The notes: generated from the letters alone by a model not told the origin. DNA of 64,000 nt from an uncultured Alphaproteobacteria bacterium (GCA_937776645.1 CALMRI010000007.1:1-64000); one strand, 5' to 3'. Positions 46,399 through 55,713 are shown, numbered from the stretch's first letter. Translations and numbers: made by a program.

Positions 46399-47457
46399 GT
46401 GGCTTCCGTCGATCACCAAATGTCGAATCCGCGGGCCAATCCAGCGGATAGCTACAAACTCTTTGGCATCCAGATGCCAAAGGTGCGGATGATTTGCCTG
46501 GTGGCCGGACTGGGAGTGGCCATCATCCTTCCGCTTTTAGTGACGAATTTCGCCGTGTTCCAGATGACCCAGGTGCTGGTTTATGCGATCGCTGTACTCG
46601 GGCTGAACCTACTAACTGGCTATAACGGCCAGTTCTCGCTTGGTCACAGCGCATTTTATGCGCTCGGCGCCTACACCGCCGCGATCCTGATCGATCGCTA
46701 CGAAGTGGTGTTCTACTGGACTATCATTCCGGCAGGGGTGGTCTGTTTCATCGGCGGTTTTCTGTTTGGCCTCCCGGCGCTACGGCTTGACGGCCTCTAT
46801 CTCGCCCTGGCGACTTTCGCGCTCGCCGTCGCCACGCCTCAGCTGCTGAAGTACGGGCATTTTGAGGAATTTACCGGCGGTGTGCAGGGCATTGACGTGT
46901 TCAAGCCGGACTCGCCGATCGAAGCGCTCACTGCCGACCAATACCTCTACTTTTTCGTTCTTCTATGCGGCGTTCTCTTGATCATCGGCGCCTGGAACCT
47001 GGTGCGCGGTCGCACCGGACGGGCGATGATCGCTATCCGGGACAACCCAATCGCCGCCAAGACCATGGGCATCAACACCTCGCTGTATAAGTCGATGACC
47101 TTCGGGGTCAGCGGGTTCTATACCGGGATCGCCGGTGCGCTTGGCGCCATCGTCGCCGAGTTTGTGGCGCCGGATAGCTTCACCTTCTTCCTGTCGGTCT
47201 GGTTTCTGGTCGGAATGGTCGTCGGCGGCCTCGCTTCGATCCCGGCCGCGATTGCCGGCGGGGTGTTCATTCTCTACATGCCGAATATCTCCGAGGAAGT
47301 GATCTCGATTTTCTTCGGCAATGACCCGAGCGCCAAGGCCCTGATATGGGTCACCTTCGGTCTGTTCCTGATCTTCACGGTCTATGTTGTGCCGAACGGG
47401 TTGGCTGGCTTGGTGCGGCTGTTCATCATGAAATTTGCACGTAGACCGGGAGAGTAG
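46399..47457 (+). CDS. livM: Branched-chain amino-acid-type ABC transporter permease LivM
   Basis: A 352-residue permease with about ten helices and the LivM motifs AVLGLNLLTGYNGQFSLGHS and GRAMIAIRDNPIAAKTMGIN. GTG 46399, 4 bp after livH and preceded by AGAGGG, is chosen over the longer frame (from 46375, overlapping livH) and over ATG 46420, which lacks a ribosome site. The substrate-binding protein follows after 92 bp. Confidence 0.93.
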   Translation: MASVDHQMSNPRANPADSYKLFGIQMPKVRMICLVAGLGVAIILPLLVTNFAVFQMTQVLVYAIAVLGLNLLTGYNGQFSLGHSAFYALGAYTAAILIDRYEVVFYWTIIPAGVVCFIGGFLFGLPALRLDGLYLALATFALAVATPQLLKYGHFEEFTGGVQGIDVFKPDSPIEALTADQYLYFFVLLCGVLLIIGAWNLVRGRTGRAMIAIRDNPIAAKTMGINTSLYKSMTFGVSGFYTGIAGALGAIVAEFVAPDSFTFFLSVWFLVGMVVGGLASIPAAIAGGVFILYMPNISEEVISIFFGNDPSAKALIWVTFGLFLIFTVYVVPNGLAGLVRLFIMKFARRPGE

Positions 47458-47549
47458 ACCACCTAGCGATTAGACAGCCCGGCCAATAGACTTCGGGCGA
47501 GAGATAAACAATACTTTGGGCCGAGTCCTCTCAACGGACGAACAGGGAG

Positions 47550-48767
47550 ATGAAGATGAAAACCACGCATCTTTTGACCACGGTGGCGGCAGCCACCCTG
47601 GCGCTTGGGATCGGGGCAGTCGCGGCGGGGAACGCGCCGGGCGTAACCGATACCGAAATCAAGATAGGCAACACCAACCCGTATAGCGGCCCAGCCTCAT
47701 CCTATAGCACGATCGGCAAATCGATTGGTGCTTGCTGGAACATGGTCAACGCCAACGGCGGTATCAACGGCCGCAAGATCAACTGGATCTCCTACGACGA
47801 TGGCTATAGCCCTCCAAAGACCAAGGAACAGATCCGCAAGCTGGTCGAGAGCGATGGGGTCGCCTTCACCTTCCAGACCCTGGGCACGCCGACTAATTCG
47901 GCGGTCCACGCATACATGAATAAGAAGAAGGTGCCGCACCTCTTCGTCGCCACCGGCGCCACCAAGTGGGGTCAGCCGAAGAAGTTTCCCTGGACCATGG
48001 GCTGGCAGCCGAACTACCAGACCGTTGGTGCGATTTTTGGTAACTACATCCTACAAAACAATCCGACCTCTAAGGTCGCTATTCTCAATCAGAACGACGA
48101 TTACGGTAAGGACTACGTCATCGGCATGAAGCGCGCGATGGGCGACAAGTTCGAACAGATGGTCGTCAAGAACGAAACCTACGAGGTTACTGATCCGACC
48201 ATCGACAGCCAGATTGTCAGCTTGGCGCATAGCGGCGCCGATGTGTTCGTGAATATCTCGATCCCGAAATTCGCTGCCCAGTCGATTAAGAAGATGGCGG
48301 CGATCGGTTGGAAGCCAGTTCACCTGTTGAACGACGTCGCTGCCTCGATCAAGTCGACCTACACGCCGGCCGGCCTGGAAAATTCCAAGGGCATTATCTC
48401 AGTCGATTTCTACAAAGATCCGAACGATCCGGAATGGGCAAACGACTCAGATACGCTGGCCTGGAAAAAGTTCATGAAGGACTTTTATCCGGATGGCGAC
48501 ATCGCCAACAAGTTCAACGCCTACGGTTGGGCAGTTTGCCACACGATGCAGGCGGTACTGAAGCAGGCCGGTAACGACCTGTCCCGCGAAAACATCATGA
48601 AACAGGCGGCGAGCCTGAAGGAAGTAGCGATTCCGATGCTGCTGCCGGGCATGTTCGTCGACACCAGCCCGACGGATTTCTACCCGCTCGAGCAGATGCA
48701 GATGACCAAGTTCAATGGCACGCAGAGTGTCCGTTTCGGTCCGCTGATCAGCGCCGAGACCGAATAA
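47550..48767 (+). CDS. ABC transporter substrate-binding protein, branched-chain amino-acid type
   Basis: A 405-residue periplasmic protein of the Peripla_BP_6 fold. Residues 1-26 are a Sec signal peptide (basic MKMKTTH, hydrophobic core, cleavage near AVAAG). The mature part starts VTDTEIKIGNTNPYSGPASS. It belongs to the longer LivK-like group with WGQPKKFPWTMGWQPNYQT; members bind varied acids, aromatics or amides rather than only Leu/Ile/Val, so the ligand is open. It ends at a strong terminator. Confidence 0.92.
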   Translation: MKMKTTHLLTTVAAATLALGIGAVAAGNAPGVTDTEIKIGNTNPYSGPASSYSTIGKSIGACWNMVNANGGINGRKINWISYDDGYSPPKTKEQIRKLVESDGVAFTFQTLGTPTNSAVHAYMNKKKVPHLFVATGATKWGQPKKFPWTMGWQPNYQTVGAIFGNYILQNNPTSKVAILNQNDDYGKDYVIGMKRAMGDKFEQMVVKNETYEVTDPTIDSQIVSLAHSGADVFVNISIPKFAAQSIKKMAAIGWKPVHLLNDVAASIKSTYTPAGLENSKGIISVDFYKDPNDPEWANDSDTLAWKKFMKDFYPDGDIANKFNAYGWAVCHTMQAVLKQAGNDLSRENIMKQAASLKEVAIPMLLPGMFVDTSPTDFYPLEQMQMTKFNGTQSVRFGPLISAETE

Positions 48768-48791
48768 GTCTGTTCATCAAGATATCGCTTT

Positions 48792-48828
48792 AAGGGCTGT
48801 CGGAGATCTCTGACAGCCCTTTTCTTTT
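48792..48828 (+). terminator. Rho-independent terminator of the liv operon
   Basis: A 10-bp stem (AAGGGCTGTC / GACAGCCCTT) with a 10-base loop is followed by TTCTTTT, 24 bp after the stop of the substrate-binding protein gene. Confidence 0.92.
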
Positions 48829-48987
48829 GCCTCGATTTCACCGACTCCTACCCGCGTCCCTCGACACTGTTGAATTTGAGCGAGCCTTGTCACTCTGGCC
48901 TCAAACTCAATATGATTGGGGGCGGTTGACGATTGAGTTATTATCGCTTGGCGATTCCGACTGATTCGATAGCACTCTAGATCATTA

Positions 48988-49435
48988 TCACATTGGGTAT
49001 TGATATCCCGCCGCTTGGAAATAGTTGGCGCCGTCTTTGGGCGTAAAGCTATCGAGGGTGATCCAGATGCGTCGCCAGAGTGTGTCAATGGTGCGGGCCG
49101 GCTCGGCTCGGAACGCGGTCTTGTCCTTTCAGAAAGCCATCTTGACTAGGCTCATATCTGGAGAATATGGCGGCAGATAGAGCAGTTGCGCCTTTTGCTT
49201 GGCGAGGATGTCGGCGGTATATGTCTTGAACGCGCCGCCATCCATCGCCCCTTCCAGAACCCAGGGAGCGACGAGCTCGGTTCGGTTTTGGCCCGCTATC
49301 ACCGGCGTTCCGGCGACGGCCAGACGCCTTCTAGATTTAGGAAACGCTCACACCGAACAACGCCGCCGCCTTGTAAGCCCCAAGGACACCGTCAACCGAT
49401 GCTAGACACGGCCCCTTAAATCTTGTGAATAAGCC
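48988..49435 (-). pseudogene. IS630-family transposase relic
   Basis: On the minus strand the order of an IS630 transposase can be followed through several frames: DLRGRV, ASVDG...YKAAALFGVSVS (N-terminal helix-turn-helix), then VAPWVLEGAMDGGAFKTYTA, LLYLPPYSPDMSLVKMAF, an in-frame TGA, and ARTIDTLWRRIW...ANYFQAAGY. The central catalytic Asp region is deleted and at least three stops or frameshifts interrupt it. It occupies most of the gap between the liv operon and the alcohol dehydrogenase gene. Confidence 0.85.
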
Positions 49436-49599
49436 TGATCGTGCGGCCAAGACTATCTAGCCTCCCACAACATATCGATGTCGGGACTGAGAGAATCACA
49501 CATCATCAGGAGAACGAATCCTACAATTGATCCTACTCAACCCGAGCATGCTCTAGAGCTCGAAGCCTTCATTCCGACAGACTACAAGAGAGGTTGACC

Positions 49600-50775
49600 A
49601 TGGCGCGCTCCCCACTTCCCTCGGCCAATTGGCATTACCCGACCCAGGTCCGTTTTGGCATCGGCCGAATTGCCGAGCTTGCGGATTGTTGTACGGAGTT
49701 AGGCATCCAACGGCCTCTGGTGGTGACCGATTCCGGCCTGGCCCGCTTATCGATGATCAATCGCATTGTGACATCGTTGTGCGACACCGGGATGGCGGCG
49801 GCGCTGTATTCGGGTGTCCGAGGCAATCCGATTGGCCAAAACGTGTTTGACGGGGTGGATGCATTTCGTGACGGTGGGCATGACGGTGTGATTGCCGTCG
49901 GCGGCGGTTCGGCCATGGATGCTGGCAAGGTGATAGCCATGTATCAAGGACAATCCAAGCCACTGTTCGACCTGGCGGTTCATGCTGAGGGTGATGCGGG
50001 CATAGATGCCTCGACCATCGTGCCGATCATCGCCGTGCCAACCACCGCCGGCACCGGCTCGGAGACTGGTCGCGGCGGACTGATCACTGAGGAAGCGACA
50101 AGCACCAAGCGGATTTTCGCTCATCCCTTGATGATGGCCGGTATCGTCATCGAAGACCCGATCTTGTGTACGGGCTTGCCAAGCGACCTCACCGCCTGGA
50201 CCGGGATCGACGCCTTGGCGCATTGCTTTGAGGCATTGTGCGCGCCCGGAGCCCATCCGATGGCCGACGGCATTGCCATCGAGGGTATGCGGTTGGTCAA
50301 GGAGTTCCTGCCCAAGGCGGTCGCCGATGGCGAGGATCTGGAAGCGCGCGGCTATATGTTGGCGGCGGCGTCCATGGGCTCAACCGCGTTTCAGAAGGGT
50401 CTCGGGGCGATCCACTCGCTCAGCCACACCATCGGCTCGCTCTACGACACTCATCACGGTTTGACCAACGCGGTCTATTTCCCGTACGTCATGGATTATA
50501 ACCGGGCCGCGATTGAACAGAAGATGGAGCGGCTTTCGGCGTATCTCGGCCTCAAGACCCCTGGCTATACTGGGGTGCTCGACTGGGTGCTGGAGACGCG
50601 GTCGTTTTATGAGATACCGCATACCGTCGCTGAGATGGATATCGACGATTCTGACATTGACCGGATCGCCGAGATGTCAGCGGCCGATCCGACGGCGCCA
50701 ACCAACCCGATAACCTTGGATGTTGACGGCGCGCGGCGGATCTTTCTGGCGTCACTGGAAGGCAGGCTCGGTTAA
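49600..50775 (+). CDS. Iron-containing alcohol dehydrogenase
   Basis: A 391-residue group III alcohol dehydrogenase. NAD-binding GGGSAMDAGK is at about residue 106, PTTAGTGSE follows, and metal-ligand histidines lie in DALAHCFEAL and IHSLSHTIGSLYDTHHG. ATG 49600 follows AGAGAGG; a TTG lies two codons upstream. It oxidises an alcohol or reduces an aldehyde with NAD. The HAL/PAL-fold gene follows after 66 bp and may be co-transcribed. Confidence 0.92.
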   Translation: MARSPLPSANWHYPTQVRFGIGRIAELADCCTELGIQRPLVVTDSGLARLSMINRIVTSLCDTGMAAALYSGVRGNPIGQNVFDGVDAFRDGGHDGVIAVGGGSAMDAGKVIAMYQGQSKPLFDLAVHAEGDAGIDASTIVPIIAVPTTAGTGSETGRGGLITEEATSTKRIFAHPLMMAGIVIEDPILCTGLPSDLTAWTGIDALAHCFEALCAPGAHPMADGIAIEGMRLVKEFLPKAVADGEDLEARGYMLAAASMGSTAFQKGLGAIHSLSHTIGSLYDTHHGLTNAVYFPYVMDYNRAAIEQKMERLSAYLGLKTPGYTGVLDWVLETRSFYEIPHTVAEMDIDDSDIDRIAEMSAADPTAPTNPITLDVDGARRIFLASLEGRLG

Positions 50776-50841
50776 CAATAGGGGACACTAAGGCCCGGTG
50801 AATTCCGGTGAACCTTGTCCCGACACAACGAGGCCTCGCCG

Positions 50842-52287
50842 ATGACCATATTGATCGATACCCGAGACGATTTCACGCTCGATGCCTATGCGCGTGCCGC
50901 CTGGGCCGGCGAGGATGTATCGTTCAGCACCGGCGCCATGGCCCAGATGAGGGACGCTCGGACGGCCTTCTTGCGCTTGCTCGACGAGGACCCGAAGGTG
51001 GTGATCTATGGCGTGACCTCCGGCTATGGCCAGCGCGCCAATCTGCGTTTCACACCAGAGGAGCGCCGGGTCCATGCTGCCCGTCCGCCACGTGCGGCGG
51101 CTTCGGCCTTTGGAGAGCCGCTGGCAAACCGGGTGACCCGCGGCATTGTGTTCGCGCGGCTGGCGAATTTCGTCGAGGGCCATGCGGCCCTGTCGCCGGA
51201 CTTGGCCCAGGCCGTCGCCGCGATGCTTGGCACGCAGCAGGTTCCGACCATTTCACGCGAAGGTCATGGCGGCGCCGGCGAGATATTGGCGCTTTCGCAA
51301 TTGTTCCTACCGGTGGCTGAGCGGGCCGAATTGCGGGAAAAGGACGCGCTGTCGCTGATCAATGGATCACCTTGTGCGGCGGCGGTGCTCGCCGATGCGG
51401 CGCTGTCATCGCGTCATCGCGTCCGGCTGGCGACGGAAGTTCTGGCCTTGTCGGCGGAGGCGTTTCTGGCTCCTTTCGACCATTATGACGATGCTCTGGA
51501 CGGTCTCTGGGGAGACCCTGAGGAGAGCGAGGCGCTGGCCGATTTTCGCGCGCTTCTGGCTGGCGGTTCGGCGCAACGGCGGCCCTATCAGGCGCCGGTG
51601 AGCTTTCGCATCGTGCCCAGGTTACTGGGCAGGGCAATTCGGGCGGTAAAGGCCGCCGAGGAGATGGCCACCCGCTCGCTACGATCGATCACCGATAACC
51701 CGGTTTTCCTGATGCCTGACGACGCCCATCCGCGCGGTCGGGCGCTTAGCACCGGCGGCTATCACAACGCCGCTGCGGCGCCGGCGCTGGACGAACTGGC
51801 GGCTTGCTATGCCGACCTGGCCTTGCTGGCGGAACGGCAGGCAGCGAAACTGCTTGAGGGACGGGTGTCGCAGTTGCCGGATCAACTTGCAACCGGGCTG
51901 GATGATGCGCGCTATTTCGGGACGGTGCCGATGGCGGCGGTTGGCTTTGGCGAGGCAGCGCGTCACGCAGCGCAGCGTACCTTCCTGCCGGGGCCTGAAT
52001 CCGGAGGCTTCGCCCAAAACGACGTCGCCAGTAATGCAATTCCCGCCTGGAACAAGCACGAAGCCGCCGGGGCGGCCTTCGATGCCTGTCTCGCCGTGCT
52101 TGGCGCGATCGCCAGCCAGGCGTTGTTTGCGACCGGTCGTGACGCGCCGCCGGCATTGACCACCATCTTGGTCGGCATTCGAAAGGTCCTGCCCCCGGTC
52201 GAGGCGGTGACGGCGATGGGGCCGCGCCTGCAAGCCTTGTGCGCCGAATTCAGGTCCCGAGTTTATCCGTCTGGGGCAGTGGATTGA
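50842..52287 (+). CDS. HAL/PAL-superfamily (aromatic amino-acid lyase fold) protein lacking the MIO tripeptide
   Basis: A 481-residue all-helical homologue of histidine/phenylalanine ammonia-lyase. YGVTSGYG (56-63) corresponds to YGVNTGFG, KDALSLINGSP (168-178) to the NGT region, and SFRIVPRLLG, SITDNPVF and FAQNDVASN to later conserved blocks. At the position of Ala-Ser-Gly, which cyclises to the MIO electrophile, the sequence is Gly-Ala-Gly (144-146, in GHGGAGEILALS). With no Ser or Cys, MIO cannot form. The reaction is therefore unknown. ATG 50842 follows ACGAGG. Confidence 0.85.
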   Translation: MTILIDTRDDFTLDAYARAAWAGEDVSFSTGAMAQMRDARTAFLRLLDEDPKVVIYGVTSGYGQRANLRFTPEERRVHAARPPRAAASAFGEPLANRVTRGIVFARLANFVEGHAALSPDLAQAVAAMLGTQQVPTISREGHGGAGEILALSQLFLPVAERAELREKDALSLINGSPCAAAVLADAALSSRHRVRLATEVLALSAEAFLAPFDHYDDALDGLWGDPEESEALADFRALLAGGSAQRRPYQAPVSFRIVPRLLGRAIRAVKAAEEMATRSLRSITDNPVFLMPDDAHPRGRALSTGGYHNAAAAPALDELAACYADLALLAERQAAKLLEGRVSQLPDQLATGLDDARYFGTVPMAAVGFGEAARHAAQRTFLPGPESGGFAQNDVASNAIPAWNKHEAAGAAFDACLAVLGAIASQALFATGRDAPPALTTILVGIRKVLPPVEAVTAMGPRLQALCAEFRSRVYPSGAVD

Positions 52288-52301
52288 TGCACCCTAGGGT
52301 C

Positions 52302-52799
52302 TCACAGGGGTTTTAGTAACAACGAAACCAGTTTGCCGCCACCGTCGGTTTCCTGTTGGCCAACCTCGATGAAGCCGAGGCGATGGTGCAGCCGCGCAGA
52401 CCGTTCGTTGGCGGGACGAATATTCACCTCACAGGCCATTTTGCGGGCCCGGCCGTCCATATTCCCCTGGAGATCCTGGTAAAGCGCCCGGGCGATTCCC
52501 TGGCCACTCGCTGCCGGCGCCACAACGATTCGGTCGATATAGATGAACTCATCGTGGTGGGCCTGGAACCAACGGTAATTCTCGCTCGCGTAGTCCGCAT
52601 CTGGGAGAAAGCCAACGAGAAACCCCAGGATATCTTTGTCATTTCTGGCGACCCGAAAATACGCGGCAGCCTGGCGAAACCTATCGAACTCGTCATGCGG
52701 CAGTTTGTTAACATGCGGAACGGCGACATTGTTCAGCAAGCGCACCGCTTCAAGGTCAGCGCAGCTAACGTCTCGAATGAAAAAATTGATGTCAGTCAT
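52302..52799 (-). CDS. GNAT-family N-acetyltransferase
   Basis: A 165-residue GNAT protein. The acetyl-CoA loop is in IDRIVVAPAASGQGIARALY (about residues 90-109) and motif B in NERSARLHHRLGFIEVG. ATG 52799 starts at the first beta strand (MTDINFFIRDVS); the frame is open to 52991 but without similarity. It is convergent with the HAL-fold gene and 52 bp downstream of the XRE regulator gene. Substrate unknown. Confidence 0.88.
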   Translation of the reverse strand: MTDINFFIRDVSCADLEAVRLLNNVAVPHVNKLPHDEFDRFRQAAAYFRVARNDKDILGFLVGFLPDADYASENYRWFQAHHDEFIYIDRIVVAPAASGQGIARALYQDLQGNMDGRARKMACEVNIRPANERSARLHHRLGFIEVGQQETDGGGKLVSLLLKPL

Positions 52800-52851
52800 T
52801 GCCCGCCGGACGGCTTGCCTCCACTTGATGGTTGAACGATCACTGCTGAAA

Positions 52852-53322
52852 TCAGGCTTGGGGCAGGGAAGCTGCGACCGACTTGACCATCTCGGTAATG
52901 CGCTTTCGTACACCGGCATTGGTGATCTGATAATAGGCACGTACCAGCTCCAATGTCTCCCGGCGCGCCATTGGATCAAGGGGAGCGTCACCCACGTCCG
53001 CCGCGTCGCTCGTTTTCATCTTTCGTGGAGGGTGATCCATGGTGTCGTTGCTCATATTTTCAAAAAAGAAGGCGACCGGTACATCGAGAATTTGTTCAAT
53101 GTCCCATAGCCGGGATGAGCTTACCGGATTGCTGCCTCGTTCGTACTTTTGAACTTGTTGAAAGGTAATGTTTAAGGTTTCGCCAACCTGCTCCTGACTT
53201 ATACCAAGTAAAGTACGCCGCATCCGAACGCGTTGACCAAAATGCACATCAATCGCATTGTTATTGGTAATTTGGTAGTTTGGGTCACCAACATTTGTTT
53301 TGGTCGGTTTGGCTGCGATCAT
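52852..53322 (-). CDS. XRE-family helix-turn-helix transcriptional regulator
   Basis: A protein of about 156 residues. A Cro/CI-type HTH (FGQRVRMRRTLLGISQEQVG followed by ITFQQVQKYERG, residues about 28-63) is followed by a C-terminal tail ending RKRITEMVKSVAASLPQA, the layout of the small XRE regulators common in alphaproteobacteria. ATG 53322 is used; TTG 53346 is possible. AT-rich DNA upstream probably holds its promoter. Confidence 0.88.
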   Translation of the reverse strand: MIAAKPTKTNVGDPNYQITNNNAIDVHFGQRVRMRRTLLGISQEQVGETLNITFQQVQKYERGSNPVSSSRLWDIEQILDVPVAFFFENMSNDTMDHPPRKMKTSDAADVGDAPLDPMARRETLELVRAYYQITNAGVRKRITEMVKSVAASLPQA

Positions 53323-53719
53323 CGACTTAATCTTTCTTTTCTTCAATATAATATTTAAGAAAAGATTTAAAATAGAGATTTTTATTCATCGGCGGCAATT
53401 TTCCTTAATTAGATGTGGTTTCGCAGAGCACTGAATGTCCTCTCAAGATGCGACAAGAAGATTGATGGGGGAAAAATTTACCGTCGAACGGGTTCACCCT
53501 TGTGCGATTTGGCAAAGAATAGCGAACAAACGTTCTCGCCGTTGGGAAAATAAAACAAGCTTTTCAAAGCAGGTCTGAAGGTATCCGATTGAGCGCATGA
53601 CGACCGTTCCTTGCCTTGCCACGGCCTGCGCTCTTGCACCGTTGGTAAAATTTAAACCGAAGATAACTTCATTAGTGGATCCAACCCGCAGATGCGGAAC
53701 TCCAAATGGCGGGCCGAGC
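53323..53719. other. AT-rich spacer without a recognisable gene
   Basis: The left part, next to the XRE start, is very A/T-rich (runs such as ATATAATATTTAAG) and is a likely promoter region for the regulator. No frame with family content was found in the remainder. Confidence 0.4.
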
Positions 53720-53781
53720 GCGCACTAAATAGTGCGGTCCTATCCCCGCACCGAGCACGGTTGTGAGCCGGTACGGGGATA
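53720..53781 (-). terminator. Tandem hairpins after the 2-hydroxyacyl-CoA lyase-like gene
   Basis: Hairpin one pairs TATCCCCG...ACCG with CGGT...CGGGGATA (one mismatch) at 53741-53781; hairpin two is CGCACTA/TAGTGCG at 53720-53735. They begin 8 bp after the stop of the gene on the minus strand. There is no clear U-run, so this may be an imperfect terminator or a 3'-end stabiliser. Confidence 0.5.
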
Positions 53782-53788
53782 CCCTGCC

Positions 53789-55444
53789 TTAGGTCGTCAA
53801 CCAGCCAAACTGTTGTGGCTTGCGGCCGGCTTCGGGGTGCAATCGGACATTCACCAGGGCAGGACCATCGAACGCCTTGGCGTCCGCCAGCGCCTGTTTG
53901 AGGTCGGCCGGATCTTCGACAAAAAACCCCTTGCCGCCAAAGGCTTCCATCATCAGGTCATAGCGCGCGGCGATGGTGAGGACATGAGCCGGAAGCTGTT
54001 CGCCCACGGGAAACTCATCGAGACCGCGACCGATACCGCCATTGTTCAACACCACGATCTTAATCGGCAGCTTGTGGCGGCAGGCGGTCTCGATCTCCAT
54101 ACCGGAAAAACCAAGCGCCGAGTCGCCGGAAACAGAAACCACCGGTTTGTCACGATGGACGACGGCGGCGGCGATGGCGAAGCCCATGCCGATGCCCATG
54201 GTGCCATAGCTGCCGGCATCAAGACGCAGGCGCGGCGAGGCGTTCGGCAACTGGGTGCGGCCAATATCCATTGTATTGGCGCCTTCACCGATGATGATCG
54301 TGTCCTCGGTCATTGCCTCCCGGATGTCTTTCAAGGCCCGGTAGTAATTGGTCGGGCTGGAATTGTCGTCGATCATCGGTTGGATTTGGGCGGCGTTGGC
54401 ATCGGCTACTTTCTTCAAGGCCGCACGCCAGGCGGTGTCGGCCGGATAGAACCACTGGCGATTTTCCAGAGCCTCATTAAGCTGCCCGGTGATCGCCTTG
54501 CCGTCACCGACCAGCGGCACTGCGGTTGGCTGGTTGTTGCCGATAGCCTCATGTGCGATGTCGAGCTGAATGATCTTCACGCCTTCCTTGAAGCGCGGCT
54601 TCGAGCCGAAATGCATGATCCAGTTGAGCCGGGCGCCCATCAGGAAGATCACATCGGCTTCCTTGAGCGCATGGCTGCGCGCCGCGCCAACCGAGAGCGG
54701 ATGATTGTCGTCGATCACGCCCTTGCCCATTGGCGAGGCCAGGAACGGCACCTGGGTGCGTTCGACAAAGGCCCGGACCTCGTCCTCGGCCCGGCTCCAG
54801 GCCATGCCCTTGCCGACGATGACCAGCGGGTTTTCCGCGCCTTCAAGGGCATCGAGAGCGGCTTCAATGTTCTCCTGTGGCGCCTGACTGCGCGGCGGCT
54901 CGGGGATGGTCGCGACCACGACGGCCTCGGACTCCTCGATCTCGCCCTGGATGATGTCGTCGGGCATGTCGAGATAAACCGCGCCTGGGCGCCCATAGAT
55001 CGAGTGGCGCACCGCCTGTTCGACATAAAACGGAACACGGTACACGTGCTCGACTGCGTGGGCGTATTTACAGAACGGTGAGGCAATCTGTACCTGGCGC
55101 TCTTCCTGGAACGCACCCATGCCGTTCTGATAGGTCGGCGACGCGCCACCGATCAGGAGCATCGGCCAGCAGTTCTCCTTGGCGTTGGCGAGGCCGGCGA
55201 GGCCATGCACGACACCGGGGCCCGAGACCACCAGGCAGGCACCGGGCCGGCCGGTCATATAGCCAACCGCCTGGGCGGCGTAGGACGCGGACTGTTCGTT
55301 ACGCATGCCAATATAGGTGATGCCGACCTCGATCGCCGCGGCTGCGATGGGTTGCACGGGAAAACCAACAACGCCGAACATGTATTCGACACCCTGCTGT
55401 TTCAAACTCCGCGCCATCAATAGCGCGCCGGTGACCTTAGCCAT
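53789..55444 (-). CDS. ThDP-dependent 2-hydroxyacyl-CoA lyase / oxalyl-CoA decarboxylase homologue
   Basis: A 551-residue ThDP enzyme. Glu50 in GMRNEQSASYAAQAVGYMTG is the catalytic Glu; the cofactor segment is [20 protein letters not shown] with LNNGGIGRG. Overall it resembles 2-hydroxyacyl-CoA lyase (HACL1) more than Oxc: the Oxc-specific [12 protein letters not shown] block is replaced by ASPTYQNGMGAFQEE. It would cleave a 2-hydroxyacyl-CoA to formyl-CoA and an aldehyde. The ATG has GGGAGAG upstream. It is divergent from the CoA-transferase A gene. Confidence 0.87.
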   Translation of the reverse strand: MAKVTGALLMARSLKQQGVEYMFGVVGFPVQPIAAAAIEVGITYIGMRNEQSASYAAQAVGYMTGRPGACLVVSGPGVVHGLAGLANAKENCWPMLLIGGASPTYQNGMGAFQEERQVQIASPFCKYAHAVEHVYRVPFYVEQAVRHSIYGRPGAVYLDMPDDIIQGEIEESEAVVVATIPEPPRSQAPQENIEAALDALEGAENPLVIVGKGMAWSRAEDEVRAFVERTQVPFLASPMGKGVIDDNHPLSVGAARSHALKEADVIFLMGARLNWIMHFGSKPRFKEGVKIIQLDIAHEAIGNNQPTAVPLVGDGKAITGQLNEALENRQWFYPADTAWRAALKKVADANAAQIQPMIDDNSSPTNYYRALKDIREAMTEDTIIIGEGANTMDIGRTQLPNASPRLRLDAGSYGTMGIGMGFAIAAAVVHRDKPVVSVSGDSALGFSGMEIETACRHKLPIKIVVLNNGGIGRGLDEFPVGEQLPAHVLTIAARYDLMMEAFGGKGFFVEDPADLKQALADAKAFDGPALVNVRLHPEAGRKPQQFGWLTT

Positions 55445-55713
55445 GTTGAGGCTCTCCCTGCGTTGATGAATTCCTTGATTGTCACGCTAAGCGTGGGACG
55501 ATATCGGGGCAAGCGCACTCGTGGCTTGAAGGCTAACCATTCAGATGATGATGGGGTGCCCTGAGCCTCCCGGTCACTACGCTTGAGCAACTTCACGATT
55601 TATCGATCTCCGGCATCCCGAAACGTGCTGATCGGATCACTGCCCCTGGACGCCCGGGGCGCGGCGTCCTAGAACCGCCGTTGTGTAATGACGAGCCTGG
55701 GAGTGCGGCGGCG

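Noticed and set aside
53732..55081. 449-codon open frame on the plus strand opposite the 2-hydroxyacyl-CoA lyase-like gene
   Set aside because: Its product has no recognisable domain and its length follows from GC-rich antisense of an unmistakable ThDP enzyme.
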